The notes under the pieces were generated by a model. That model was not told the DNA's origin. It worked only from the letters and a program-made list of their open reading frames with translations, and did no database searches. Both the position numbers and the translations under genes were made by a program. A stretch of DNA of 64,000 nt from Nansenia antarctica (taxonomy: Eukaryota > Chordata > Actinopteri > Argentiniformes > Microstomatidae), in the NCBI GenBank assembly GCA_963989245.1, contig OZ022353.1:26672024-26736023 (forward strand). The letters run 5' to 3'. Positions within the stretch are counted from its first letter, which is position 1. Every line of letters begins with the position of its first letter. Of this stretch, positions 1-10,436 are shown piece by piece.

Positions 1-335
1 TGCCGTTGAAATGCCTATAGAAACAGTCGTTTCAATTTCACCTCTATTTGGCTTTGTTTTAGCCTAGACGTTTAAACACCGGTGTTTCAATGTCTAGGTT
101 ATAATTAAGCTAAATTTAGGCTAAATTGGAAATTGAAACAACGTCTATGTTTAGATGTTGAAATGCCGTTGAAACATAGAAAGGGAAACAACGTCTATGT
201 TTCAACGGCATTTCAACGTCTAAACATAGACGTTTTTTAAATATCCAAAATGGCTGATATTTAGCCTCAATTTGGCCTAGACGTCTAGGGGCCATTTAGA
301 CGTTGTTTAGACGTCTAATCAACGTAAAATTGCTC
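1..335. repeat. Degenerate inverted/direct short repeats
   Basis: The stretch is built from variants of AACGTCTATGTTT and its complement (AAACATAGACGTT), mixed with TTTCAACGGCATTTCAA. Direct and inverted copies alternate, so it can fold on itself. There is no open reading frame of note. It may be the inner edge of a palindromic DNA element whose other end lies outside the window. Confidence 0.6.
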
Positions 336-600
336 ACTGGGAGTGTTCAATACTGAAACCACAGATTCACACTGCGACTCAAGCTGTTTGTTCAGTTCCA
401 CGTCTATTACTCCATCATCCGATGCTCGTTTCATGTAGGTTAACACGGCCTTCCTATGGCGATCACAGCACTCGTGTTCGGCTAATCGTTCGGCGGCATG
501 TTTCCAGTCGCTATCGCCCGTTTCAACAAGAGTTTGCGTTTGAAATAGGATTTGGAGAAAAATTTCTTTTGGTGTGTGTAATGTAATGGCGTTCAGATGC
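321..600 (-). pseudogene. hAT transposase fragment, ZMYM1-like N-terminal region
   Basis: Reading the minus strand from 600 to about 321 gives one open frame containing the stretch GDSDWKHAAERLAEHE followed by CCDRHRKAV, ending in a stop. A W-K...H...H-spaced segment of this kind (a TTF-type zinc-finger tail) precedes the catalytic domain in ZMYM1-like/DUF4371 hAT transposases. Neither the catalytic core nor an upstream start is present, so this is a remnant. The family call is from pattern recognition; a search against ZMYM1-like proteins would settle it. Confidence 0.5.
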
Positions 601-800
601 TTTATTATCCACGTCCTTATTTTGACATGACTCCGTCCTTAGCCCAGTATGCTCGGACTCGAACGCCATTTCTCATTAGAAAAAGTAATTTATAAATTCA
701 AAATCAAAGAGCAAATATTTATTCATACATTTGGATTTATTTTGGGCCCGGGGTAAAGCCCAGGGTAGCCCATGCATAAGTCCGGCCCAGTATATATTTA

Positions 801-946
801 AGCAATAGCTCACGACAGGCCGTGGTATATGCTTATTATATCACAGCTAAGGGGCGTTGTTCTGCCCGACGCGAAGCGGAGGGACGGCAACCCCCTTAGC
901 TGTGATATAATAAGCATATACCACTGGCCTGAAGTGAGCTATTGCT
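801..946. repeat. Long hairpin (AGCAATA-ended palindrome)
   Basis: Arms of about 58 bases run inward from AGCAATAGCTCAC at 801 and from the complementary GTGAGCTATTGCT ending at 946. They pair almost throughout, around a loop of about 30 bases rich in CGAAGCGGAGGG. A second hairpin of the same design with the same outer AGCAATA/TATTGCT ends is at 23465-23589. Probably a palindromic non-autonomous DNA element. Confidence 0.7.
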
Positions 947-1106
947 TTTATAAAACGGTTACCAACACTGTCAATATGAATTAGAAAAGCACACTCAAAT
1001 TCAAATAGTTTTTATTCGTAATTAATCATCTTAAATAGTTCCCCTCAAATAAAATAGTTCCTCTTATTGCAGTTGGTCGCTAAGCAACAACACTAACATT
1101 CTTTTT

Positions 1107-1395
1107 CATTATAGTCAGGTTCACTATGTTTCAATTTAAACTTTCGTGGGAATTTTTTGGGGATTTGCTAATCTATACATTTTTGGAAAGGGCATTGTAT
1201 GAGGAATTAGAAAATATATGTTTCCATTTGCACAGATGTCTGAAAGGCGGCCATCTTGGCATTTACAAAATGGCCGCCATAATACACACGTTTTGTAATA
1301 TCTTGGCTTCTAAATAAGCTAGAACATTGATTTTAACTGCTAAACCTACATTTTCAGGGTCAATGAATCCAATGGTTGGAGTTACAAAGCAATTT
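1107..1395 (+). repeat. Left arm of a ~280-bp inverted repeat
   Basis: The sequence from ATAGTCAGGTT through TTTGGGGATTTGC, GGCGGCCATCTTGGCAT, ATGGCCGCCAT and CAGGGTCAATGAATCC reappears on the opposite strand at 3600-3872. The arms enclose about 2.2 kb holding the CXC-type fragment and a LINE remnant. An extra partial copy of the arm lies at 3399-3440. Confidence 0.75.
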
Positions 1396-1463
1396 TTTGT
1401 ATTCTTTAAAAAAAAAAGTTTATGGGCACAGGCAGCCATTGCTCTGCAGGATCCATAGGCTAA

Positions 1464-1715
1464 TTGGATCCCCTGCAAAATTGGTACTCCAAACATGAGG
1501 ATGGCATGCTTAAACCAACAACCACAGACGTCCTCCCAGCCCCAAAGTCCATCATTGAGATGGTACAATGCAAATGCAAAACTGACTGTTCTTCTGGCAG
1601 ATGTTCATGCAGAGCTAAGAACTTAGCCTGTACCGACATGTGCAGCAGCCAGTGCCAGAACGATGACGATTCCCAAGCTGTGACGCACGAAAGTGATGAT
1701 GATGAACTAATCTAA
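1464..1715 (+). pseudogene. CXC-type cysteine-rich C-terminal fragment
   Basis: An open frame of about 83 codons shows a cysteine series spaced as CKCKTDC, GRCSCR, LACTDMC and QC, then an acidic tail ending DDDELI. The spacing resembles tesmin/TSO1-like CXC zinc-binding repeats, which in invertebrate and fish genomes also occur at the C-terminus of repeated, poorly characterised transposon-associated proteins. There is no ATG at the beginning and the frame continues upstream only briefly, so this is the tail of a larger broken gene. It sits just inside the left arm of the 1107/3872 inverted repeat, which suggests it was cargo of that element. Function unknown. Confidence 0.5.
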
Positions 1716-1952
1716 CAGCCCAGCTCACATTGGCACGCATTGGACTCGCCATTCACATATCACACATAGCATAAACGCTTATACATAGTCAAGAGACACA
1801 ACCCGCCTGTCATTACTCATAGAGTAAATACACATCCCACAAACAGAACAACCAGCACACCATACACTCCCCACATTCCCCCCATTCATTTATTTTGTTT
1901 CATTCCCTATTTTTATCATTAAATATGATATACGGAGCTTATTCTCCATGCC
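1716..1952. other. No gene seen
   Basis: AT/C-rich non-coding sequence between the CXC fragment and the LINE remnant, with no recognisable motif. It may be the 3' untranslated part of the upstream element. Confidence 0.4.
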
Positions 1953-3335
1953 GCACCCGCCTTGAAGTCCTGCCTGAGAGCGTTCCTCACTTCCTGTTTG
2001 CGCCAACTCAAGATCCCCAAAATCTGGCGAAGAGCCCTAGTTGTTGCGATCCCTAAACCGAATAAGCCTGAAGGGGACCCTAAGAGTTACCGTCCCATCT
2101 CTCTGTTATGCATCCCCTTCAAGATCCTCGAGACGGGGCCGTCTTTATAGACCTGACGGCTGCCTACGATACCGTATGGCATCGCGGCCTCACCTGCAAG
2201 CTGCTCCGCCTGCTGCCGGACAGGCACATGGTCAGAATGATCATGGAGCTCATCCGTAACCGCAGCTTTACCCTTACCACCGGTTGCGGACAGCTAAGCA
2301 GGCTTCGACGCCTTAAGAACGGCGTCCCTCAGGGATCGGTCCTGGCCCCCCTCCTCTATAATATCTACACCTATGACCTGCCCAACACACTCTCGCGGAA
2401 GTACGCCTACGCAGACGACCTCGCAGTGGTGTACTCTGCTGGAAATTGGCAGTCTGTGGAGGGGATTCTGAGCCAGGATATGCAGACACTAGTGGCATAC
2501 TTCCGGAAATGGAGATTGAAACTTAGCGAGGCAAAGACGGTGTCGGCTGCCTTCCACCTTAACAACAGGGAGGCTAAATGTGAGCTTAGAGTATACCTAG
2601 ATGGAACTCCCCTGCCATGTTCCGCTGAGCCAATCTATCTCGGCGTGACATTGGACAGGACGCTCACGTTTCGCCGGCACCTCGAGTCACTGCGCAAGAA
2701 GTTAACAGCTCGTGTGGCGTTGATGAGGCGACTGGTTGGCTCAGGCTGGGGCGCCGGCGCAAAGACCTTGCACACGGCAGCCCTAGTACTCCTTTATTCA
2801 ACTAGTGAATACTGCGCCCCAGTATGGTGTCGCAGTGCCCACACCCGCCTCATCGACTCGCCTATAAACGAAGCCTTGCGGTTTGTGACAGGATGCCTGC
2901 GTCCTACCCCCGTGGACAACCTTCCCACCCTAGCAGGCATCCAGCCCGCAGGCCTCCGCCGCATGGGAGCCACAGCACGTCTCGCCTGCCGGGCCGTGGA
3001 GCTTAATAACCATCTGCTCCACGATAGGCTCATCAATGCACAGATGGGGCTTGGCCCCAAATGCGTCGTGCGAGTGTGGCGCAGAGGACCAAACCGCAGA
3101 CCATGTTATCCTGGATTGCCTGGTGTACCACCCACCCAACGGGATGCATGTTCTGTCGGTACTAGATGACGAGACGATGACGTGGCTTCTGGAGGGGTGT
3201 CCAGAAATATAGCCCGGGTGAGCCCCTCAACCAGGACTCGGGGTGGTAAAAGGGTAGCCCCTCGGCCCCGAGCATGGTGTAGTGGAGAGGAAAACAACTA
3301 CCCATACGCAGAAAGAAGATCATTAAATATGCCAT
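1953..3335 (+). pseudogene. Jockey-group LINE, internally deleted reverse transcriptase
   Basis: Two pieces of one reverse transcriptase are present. At 1953-2140 the frame carries IPKPNKPEGDPKSYRPISLL (RT motif 2). At about 2142-3040 a different frame carries FIDLTAAYDTVWHRGL, NGVPQGSVLAPLLYNIY and YADDLAVV (catalytic Y-A-D-D), followed by the thumb. The RT stretch between KILE and GAVFIDLTAAYD is missing, so the copy suffered an internal deletion. A frameshift near 3040 separates the RT from a terminal Cys/His segment (CECGAEDQTADH). A GC-rich 3' region follows and ends near 3335. The endonuclease is absent. The copy cannot be functional. It lies between the arms of the 1107/3872 inverted repeat. 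Confidence 0.8.
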
Positions 3336-3599
3336 TAGGCTAAAGATTTACCTGCCTCTGTATTGCCTTACTGGTTGCTGGCTGTTGCCATAACATCCAA
3401 AAATGTATAGATTAGCAAATCCCCCCAAAAAGCCAATAAAAGTTTAAATCATAACATCGAGACCATCTAATGCAGGAGGTTGTCGTGATCATACTGTGGT
3501 CTGTGGACTCACGTATGGAAGTAATAGAAAAACGACAATTTCTTAAAGTATAAGTTACACATTTTTATGTGATGATATAAAAAATAAAAAATAAAAAAA

Positions 3600-3872
3600 A
3601 TAGCTTTGTAACTACAACCATTGGATTCCTTGACCCTGAAAATGTAGGTTTAGCAGTTAAAATGTTCTAGTTTATTTAGAAGCCAAGATATTACAAAACG
3701 TGTGTATTATGGCGGCCATTTCTTAAATGCCAAGATGGCCGCCTTTCAGACATCTATGCAAATGGAAACATATATTTTCTGATTCCTCATACAATGCCCT
3801 TTCCAAAAATGTATAGATTAGCAAATCCCCCCAAAAATCCCACGAAATTATATAACAAACCTGACTATTAGC
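3600..3872 (-). repeat. Right arm of the ~280-bp inverted repeat
   Basis: Reverse complement of 1107-1395, including the GGATTCCTTGACCCTGAAAATG, ATGGCGGCCAT, GATGGCCGCC and GATTAGCAAATCCCC blocks. See the left arm for content and meaning. Confidence 0.75.
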
Positions 3873-4641
3873 CTAGGCTACTAGCATTGTAGATTTCATA
3901 GGAATTTAGCATTTATTTACACATTTTCATTATTTGCATCTATTTATTTACATTAATTTGGATGTCTCCGTTGATTGTACACCCACTAAAAAACTGTGCA
4001 GGATAACTAGCACTTCGTTACTGGGCTTGCATTTTTTGTTAGGTGGAGCAGCCTGTGTGTTGTTGTGTGTGGGTGTGGGTGCAGAGAGGATATTGCTCCA
4101 CTTTCTTCGGTCCCCGTGATTTGGTCTCCAGTAGCTTTGCAGAGACGTTTCACACTTGTGACCGCTAACAGTCATTATCTCTCTGGTATCGAGACCGGCA
4201 TCCGACAGCTTCTGTATCGTGGTGCTGCGGAGGCAGTGGTTTGTATATCTCTGCGTCCCTGCTTGCTTGCAGAGTCGGGGCAACATTGTAGCCAGGTGAT
4301 TGACGCCCATCGGCTCTCGAGTGAACCTGTAACATTAGATTTTAGTAACGTTATAGCCTCTATGAAATGCGCTATATAAATACAATTTCATTTCAAATTT
4401 TCATTTCATCCTAATTTAGTTGTAATCTAAATGATATGCATTACGCATTAGGCTAGGCTAAGTAGCCTATTTACCAAACACTGTCGATATCAACGTTCAC
4501 TTTTCTTCTTGGGTGAAGATAAAAGGTATTTTGCCAACGAAGAGACAGGGCAGAGAGGATCAACAGGCAGTTCATACATAAATCCCCTTGTGCTCTCTCT
4601 GTTCCTCGCCTGTGGGTCGTTGTGGTTTTTTGTGTGCTCAT

Positions 4642-5118
4642 CAGTGGTGGTCCGTCAGGGCCAGCAAGGCCTTCTCTGCTGGCCTAAACATCATCAGAAT
4701 ATACATTTAATTTGTATATATTTTTTCTACAAATATGTATTAAATTATTCCCGTAGTCTATTCTCTTAATTTCATAGCTTTCCTCTTGGTTGCGCTGCTT
4801 CCAGACATTTGGAGGGCTGGCCTTTAGCTTTTATCCAATCAATTTCAGCCATAATGTGTTGCCAGGGTACCAAGAAATCTGCCCGCCTGCAGATTCAACA
4901 GTGGCGCGAGTACAGATTGTAATTTAAAGTGAGCGAGAAAAGAGCTGTGACGTACCGTGGTCAGATCTCGAGTTGGCGAGCAAATCCAAGCAAATCCGAC
5001 GAAGGGGCCTTCTGGATGGCGGAGCACCTGATCAGCACCTGCACGTCTTTTGATTGGATACAAACTATTGGGAGGACATCACTGAAGGCCTAGGTGTGAA
5101 ATGCACCGCCCGCCACTG
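4642..5118. mobile_element. Non-autonomous hAT-type element (477 bp)
   Basis: Ends are CAGTGGTGGTCCG at 4642 and, on the other strand, CAGTGGCGGGCGG at 5118. It is flanked by a perfect 8-bp TSD, GTGCTCAT, at 4634-4641 and 5119-5126. Eight-base TSDs with CAG ends are the hAT hallmark. No transposase is encoded. The element interrupts tyrosine recombinase copy A inside a coding segment, so it arrived after that gene. Confidence 0.9.
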
Positions 5119-5179
5119 GTGCTCATTGAATGTCAACGTTGCATACTTCACTCCGTTTTCGTCCGTTTTTATGGTGAAT

Positions 5180-5354
5180 TGTCGTGTTATTCTATTACAA
5201 ATACGCGTGAGTCCTTCTGTATTTAAATGTAAGTGTCTTTATTGTAACTCGCTCCGTGAGCTCTGACAATACGGGTCTCTTCCTGTCTTGTTGTCCCCGC
5301 CCACCTGACCTGATGTCACTACGGTGGCCTGTACAGAATTACAATAATACCACA
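5180..5354 (-). repeat. 3' LTR of the Gypsy element at 5180-9808
   Basis: 175 bp, bounded on the coding strand by TG...CA and preceded there by the polypurine tract at 5355-5365. It matches the 9637-9808 LTR except for three additional bases. Confidence 0.93.
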
Positions 5355-5562
5355 TCTCTCTTTCTAGAATCAATGGGTAGACTGCCATTGATTCATCAGA
5401 CCTAGAGGATTATTCTGCCTCTATAACTAAAAGGTCTGATCTGAACCTGATCAAATAAACTATTCTACTAACAACCCTATATATATATATGAACATAAAA
5501 AGAGCATGAACACATCTCTTCTCCTAAACATAGAAACATAAAACATAAAACATTTTCTTTTT

Positions 5563-7125
5563 TTACAAGTCCAACCTAGTTGGTTTCACCACCTCTCTCC
5601 CAGATCTGGTTCTAGGAGTAGCTGGTGGTTCTGGGACATTCTGGTCCCTTGGTTCTGCCGAGCTCTGCTTTGGGACACATCCCAGAGGTTGCTCAGTAGC
5701 ACCACCGCCACTCTGCGCCGGTGAGGGCTCCATGGGGATGAGATGGCGCCGGTTTCGCCGTACTGTCCCATGAGGTCCATCCACGATGTACGACCGCGGA
5801 GTAGGGTGGCTGCTGACCACGACTCCAGTTGCATTTTGATCGGTGACCCACACTTCCTTTCCAGGAGTGAGTCTGTCGAGACTTCTTGCACGATGACGCC
5901 GGTTGTAGCTTTGTGCGTCTCTCCTCCTCTTTAACTCTTCTTTCAGGACCACCGCCTCACTGTCGGGAAGAGCAGGGACCAGTAGAGCAGGAAGCGTAGG
6001 CACCGTCGTGCGGAGTCTCCTCCCCATCAGAAGTTGAGCTGGACAGTATCCGTTATGCAACGGGGTGGCTCTGTACGCCAGCAGAGCGCGGTATGGGTCG
6101 GCTGCCTTCTTCAGGAGACCTTTTACTGTCTTGACAGCCCGTTCTGCTTCCCCATTACTTTGAGGATATTTCGGGCTGCTTGTGACATGACGAAATCCGT
6201 AGGACGCTGCAAATGCCGCAAAGGCCATTCCGGAGAACTGCGGCCCGTTGTCTGTCACCAGTTCCTCTGGGATGCCGTGCCGTGCGTAGATCGATTTGAG
6301 GTGGTGGATGACATCTGTTGATTTTGTGGGGGTCAGCAGAGCGATCTCCACGTATCTTGATGCATAATCCACAACCAGCAGGTATGTCTTGCTCTCCAGC
6401 ATGAACAGGTCTGCTCCTAATTTCTGCCATGGTCGCCCTGGGTATTGAGATGGCATCAGCGGCTCCTTTTGGTTCTGTCTCTCTTTGCTGCATGTTCGGC
6501 AGTTGAGGACTAATTCATTCAGCTGCTGGCTCAGCCCGGGCCACCATACAGACTGTCGTGCGCGCTCCCTGCACTTTACCACCCCCTGGTGGCCTTCATG
6601 CAGCCTGGCAAGCACCTCATTTCTCATTGTTGAAGGGATGACGAGCCTGCTTCCCCTCAGCAAAAGTCCATCCTCTACTGTGAGTAGCGCCTGTTCCGCC
6701 CAGTACAGCCTGAGAGCCGGTTCACTGTTGAGTGCTGGCCATCCCTCTGCACTCAGCTGCATCACCCGTGCGCACACACTGTCCCTCTTCAGCTGCTCTC
6801 TCAGCTCATCCAGGTAGGCGGTGCTCGCTGGCAGGTTCTCCATTATCATGTCCACGTAGATGTTAGTATCCTCGAAGAACTCCTTCTCATCCGGTGTCTC
6901 TCTCCTCTTCACAGGAGCACGTGAGAGTGTATCCGCAGTCCACAGGCACTTTCCTGGCACATGAGCAATGGAGTAGGAATAGCGCATCAGGCGCATCCGG
7001 AAGCGCAGAATCCGTGGAGGGAGAGCGTCCAACGGCTGAGACCCCAGGAGACTCAGGAGCGGCTTGTGGTCTGTCTCTAGCTGGAAGTGTCTGCCGATGA
7101 GAAAGTTGCGGAACCTCTCTCCGCC
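5563..7125 (-). pseudogene. Gypsy pol, second part: RNase H end and integrase
   Basis: Continues the polyprotein of 7077-9587 after a one-base frameshift near 7120. The frame opens with the RNase H C-terminal part (ETDHKPLLSLL), then LSRAPVKRRE. The integrase follows: zinc-binding H-H-C-C (HEGHQG ... CRTCSKERQ), then D in GADLF, D in VTDNGPQF and E in SNGEAERAV, so the D-D-E triad is complete. A basic tail ends at 5563. The type resembles K02A2.6-like/Mag-clade Gypsy elements. Only the frameshift appears to break the polyprotein; it could be real or a sequencing error. Confidence 0.88.
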
Positions 7126-9587
7126 CAGGTCAGGCCTAAGGCCTCCTTCTCAACCTGCGCGTATCTCTGTTCAGTTTGTGCGAGAGACCGCGACACGTAG
7201 GCTACAGGTCTCCACACTCTATCCCATTTTTGGAGAAGCACACTCCCTAAGCCGTAAGACGACGCGTCCGCTGAGACTTTGCACTCCCTGTTGGTGTCGT
7301 ACATGGCCAACACTGGTGGGGATATTAGTGCATCCTTCAAATCTTGAAAGGCCCTGGCCTGCTCGTAGCCCCACAGCCAGCAGTTCTTCTTTGACAGAAG
7401 GTCTCGCAGAGGCTTGTCTCTCTCCGCCAGCTGTGGGATAAACTTCCCCAGCTGGTTTACCATGCCGAGAAAGCTTCTCAGCTCACTCACATTCGTCGGC
7501 TCCTCCATCCTCCTCACAGCCTCTGTCTTACTCGGTTCGGGGCTAATGCCACTGGTGGAGATTATATGGCCTAGAAAGGTCACCTCTTCTTTCGACAGGT
7601 CGCACTTATCGATGTTCAGGGTGATTCTGGCCTTCTCGATCCTCCCCAGCACGACGTGCAGACGAGCATCATGCTCCTCTTGTGATCGGCCCCACACCAG
7701 CACATCGTCCATGTGGCAGACGACACCCTCCAGCCCTTCCGTGACCTCCGTCACCATTCTGTTTTGGAAGTGTTCGGGGGCAGAGGCGATGCCGAAAGGT
7801 AGACGATTGAAGTAATATCGGCCAAAGGGCGTGATGAAGGTGGTGTACTTTGATGAATCTTCAGTCAGAGGTATTTGCCAAAATCCCATGTTTGCATCCA
7901 ACTTGCTGAATATTCTGGCTCCAGCCAGCATTCCCAGTGTTTCCTCCACTGTTGGCAGGGTATACTTTTCCCGGCACACTGACTCATTGAGGTTCGTGAG
8001 ATCAACACAGATGCGAACAGCACCTGTCTTCTTGGGAACCACCACGATGCCGGCACACCAGTCAGTTGGCTCCTCGATTCGGCTGATCACTCCAAGGCTT
8101 TCCATGCGGGACAGTTCTTGCTTGACCTTGTCCATCAGTGGCAACGGAATCCTTCTGGGTGTCTTCAGTGAGAATGGTTGGGCCCCAGGTTTCAGCCTGA
8201 TTGCATGCGGCTGTCTCATCTCACCGAGACCACTACATATCTTTGGGTAGGTTGTCTTGAGCGTCTCCATCGTGATACTGTCAAGACGTGCCACAAGCTC
8301 CATCTTACTAATAGCAGGTCTCCCCAGCAATGCAGTGTGCAGGTGTCGAGTGACATACACATCCTCCCACACCTCTTTCTCTCCTCTCCTCAGCAACAGC
8401 CCGGCGACGCCCACAACATCTAGTGGACTCCTCCCAGGTCCCATCAGTGGCTTAGTTGACTTCCGGAGGGTAGGTGGATCCTTGTCTCTGTAGATCTCTT
8501 GAAAAACAGTGTGAGGCATCACTGTAACATCAGCACCGGTGTCTATTTTGAATGGCACACGTCTGTCATCGATGTTTATGTTGACCATCCATGGCTCACC
8601 GTCAGCTGTGACGCTGCCTAAGAACACACAGTCCTCATCCTCTTCACAGGAGCAGGAATAGTCCTCTTCAACCTCATGTACAGATTTGGATGACTTACAC
8701 ACACGCTTATAATGCCCCATCTTCCCACATGAATGACATTTCACCTCATTAGCAGGGCAATCGCGCTGTGAATGGGACAGAGAGCTGCCGCATTTATGGC
8801 ACTGGACATTTTTCCCCTTTGAGTATTGGGCACTGTGTGGCTTGGCTGGGTAGCTGTTAGCCTGTTGAGCTTTGTTTTTAGCATATGTCTTGCTACTGCT
8901 CTTAAACACTCTGTCTACACATTTAGCATCACTTGCCTCTGTCCTGGTGTCCCCTCGCAGAGAAGATTGCTGTCTTTTCACCTCTTCACTCTGCCTCGCC
9001 ATGTTTATTGCCTTTTCCAGGGTCAAGTCCGGGTCCAGCTGCATGCGTTCGGACAGCCGCTTATCCATCAGTCCAACGACAAGCCTGTCACGAATCAGCT
9101 CGTCATGTAGCACTCCATATGTACAATGCTCCGCCAGCGCATATAGTGTCGTCACAAATGAGTCCACCGTCTCGCATTCTCCCTGCTTGCGCATGTTAAA
9201 TTTGGCACGCTCGTAGATAACGTTCTTCTTGACTACGAAGAAACCCTGTAATCCATCGCGCACCCCTTGGTAAGTACGTCTTAGAGCATCAGTCAGATTT
9301 AGTCCACGTAAAATATCATCCGCCTCATCTCCCATACAATATATTAGCGTGTTGACTTGATTCTCTTCAGTGCTAACCGTCAGGTTACTTGCCAGACGAA
9401 ATCTTTCAAACCTGCGTATCCATTTGGCCCACTCTTGCGGCTTTGAAAAGTCGAAGGACTCCGGAGGCTGGATGCTGAACGTAGCACTTGAAACTGGCGC
9501 CGCTCTCTGGACTGCAGCTGCTCCCGCGTTAGCATTATCAACCATCTTTTCTTCCTCCCTTCTCACCGTCACGAGCTCAAATGACAC
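7077..9587 (-). CDS. Gypsy gag-pol polyprotein, first part
   Basis: 836 codons. The start at 9587 is the first Met; a second candidate is MVDNANAG, 14 residues on. Gag is at about residues 1-240. Two CCHC knuckles (CHKCGSSLSHSQRDC and CHSCGKMGHYKRVC) lie near residues 261-300. The aspartic protease DTGADVTVMP is near 347. The reverse transcriptase spans about 460-700 with FGIASAPEHFQ and the catalytic DD in CHMDDVLVWG (His instead of the more usual Tyr at the first position). RNase H begins KVSADASSYGLG near 770. Gag and pol share one frame, as in Mag-like elements. The frame ends early in RNase H because of a one-base frameshift near 7120; the remainder is at 5563-7125. Confidence 0.92.
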   Translation of the reverse strand: MSFELVTVRREEEKMVDNANAGAAAVQRAAPVSSATFSIQPPESFDFSKPQEWAKWIRRFERFRLASNLTVSTEENQVNTLIYCMGDEADDILRGLNLTDALRRTYQGVRDGLQGFFVVKKNVIYERAKFNMRKQGECETVDSFVTTLYALAEHCTYGVLHDELIRDRLVVGLMDKRLSERMQLDPDLTLEKAINMARQSEEVKRQQSSLRGDTRTEASDAKCVDRVFKSSSKTYAKNKAQQANSYPAKPHSAQYSKGKNVQCHKCGSSLSHSQRDCPANEVKCHSCGKMGHYKRVCKSSKSVHEVEEDYSCSCEEDEDCVFLGSVTADGEPWMVNINIDDRRVPFKIDTGADVTVMPHTVFQEIYRDKDPPTLRKSTKPLMGPGRSPLDVVGVAGLLLRRGEKEVWEDVYVTRHLHTALLGRPAISKMELVARLDSITMETLKTTYPKICSGLGEMRQPHAIRLKPGAQPFSLKTPRRIPLPLMDKVKQELSRMESLGVISRIEEPTDWCAGIVVVPKKTGAVRICVDLTNLNESVCREKYTLPTVEETLGMLAGARIFSKLDANMGFWQIPLTEDSSKYTTFITPFGRYYFNRLPFGIASAPEHFQNRMVTEVTEGLEGVVCHMDDVLVWGRSQEEHDARLHVVLGRIEKARITLNIDKCDLSKEEVTFLGHIISTSGISPEPSKTEAVRRMEEPTNVSELRSFLGMVNQLGKFIPQLAERDKPLRDLLSKKNCWLWGYEQARAFQDLKDALISPPVLAMYDTNRECKVSADASSYGLGSVLLQKWDRVWRPVAYVSRSLAQTEQRYAQVEKEALGLTWAERGSATFSSADTSS

Positions 9588-9636
9588 TGTCGGCCGACCT
9601 AACTCTTGACACTCACTTACAGGACTGCTGACACCA

Positions 9637-9808
9637 TGTCGTGTTATTCTATTACAAATACGCGTGAGTCCTGTATTTAAATGTAAGTGTCTTTATTGTA
9701 ACTCGCTCCGTGAGCTCTGACAATACGGGTCTCTTCCTGTCTTGTTGTCCCCGCCCACCTGACCTGATGTCACTACGGTGGCCTGTACAGAATTACAATA
9801 ATACCACA
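9637..9808 (-). repeat. 5' LTR of the Gypsy element at 5180-9808
   Basis: 172 bp, TG...CA on the coding strand, followed there by the primer site TGGTGTCAG at 9636-9628. Contains a TATTTAAAT box-like stretch. Confidence 0.93.
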
Positions 9809-10436
9809 TGAATGACGAGGGTTTGAGCTGCCGATTCCCCTCGTTTCCCCTGCGCCCAAAGTGTAGCTGAATGTCAAACCACACTTTGTTGACGAGTCCT
9901 TCTGGGGTGTTAGGGTTTAGGATTCGCTTTATAGCATTGAAATCCGAGTCTGTAATGGACGAGTGATGTGCTGTTGTCGAGTCCCTTCTTCCTCAACATT
10001 TTGACAACGCCGGTGAACACATTGTTTGAATTTGTGAACTCGGTGTCTTTGAGGAGGCACCAGGACAGACTGAGCGGTGGGTCGTTAATGTGTCGGTTGA
10101 GTCCAGCACGGAGACCAATGTAGCTGCTCAGTCCATATTGTTCGCCTTTACCGTTTCTAACAGTAGCATAACATTCTCTCAAAATGCCATTTAACTGCTG
10201 TTTTGACGCTGTCTGAAAGTCCACGACCACACCTTTACTCTGACACCAGTCTTCAAAGCACTTCACTACCCACTTGGTCTGCTTCACGGTGTTGTGTTCA
10301 CTTCGGTCTTTCTCCAGTTGGTCCAGCTCTCCGTCAGTTATCTCGGTATGTCGCCGTTTATGTGTAACTTTACCTGGAGAGCACTCTAACCACTCCTCCA
10401 TAGTTAGACACAGGTTGAGGAGGCATGGCTAGGTTT

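Larger units (their letters stand above)
5180..9808 (-). mobile_element. Ty3/Gypsy LTR retrotransposon (Mag-like), complete, TSD TGAAT
   Basis: LTRs at 5180-5354 and 9637-9808 start TGTGGTATT and end ACACGACA on the coding (minus) strand. The perfect 5-bp TSD TGAAT lies at 5175-5179 and 9809-9813. Next to the 5' LTR (9637) the primer site starts TGGTGTCAG, fitting the 3' end of tRNA-Leu; the polypurine tract AGAAAGAGAGA abuts the 3' LTR. The LTRs differ by eye only by a 3-bp indel, implying a young insertion. It disrupts tyrosine recombinase copy A. Confidence 0.95.
3948..10401 (-). pseudogene. Tyrosine recombinase (Crypton/KIAA1958-like), copy A, broken by two insertions
   Basis: Pieces, in coding order on the minus strand: 10401-9809 (N-terminal region, then GRRGNEGNRQLKP, holding the first catalytic Arg), 5179-5119 (a short piece ending TFNEH), 4641 to about 4497 (TKNHNDP through CPVSSLAKYLL), and about 4325-3948 (HCLRSTTIQKL with H-x-x-R, SGHK with the second His, and the Tyr of SLQSYWRP). 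Removing the hAT MITE (4642-5118) and the Gypsy element (5180-9808) restores collinearity with copy B. A one-base frameshift lies near 9970. Between about 4325 and 4497 some 16-20 residues are replaced by non-coding sequence with a TTTATATAGCGC tail-like motif, perhaps an intron. The R...HxxR...H...Y series is the signature of tyrosine recombinases, and the closest family I recognise is Crypton-derived DUF3504 proteins such as KIAA1958. Confidence 0.75.

Noticed and set aside
7064..9216. Several plus-strand frames of 60-140 codons opposite the Gypsy gag-pol
   Set aside because: Antisense shadows of the polyprotein, with no domain of their own.
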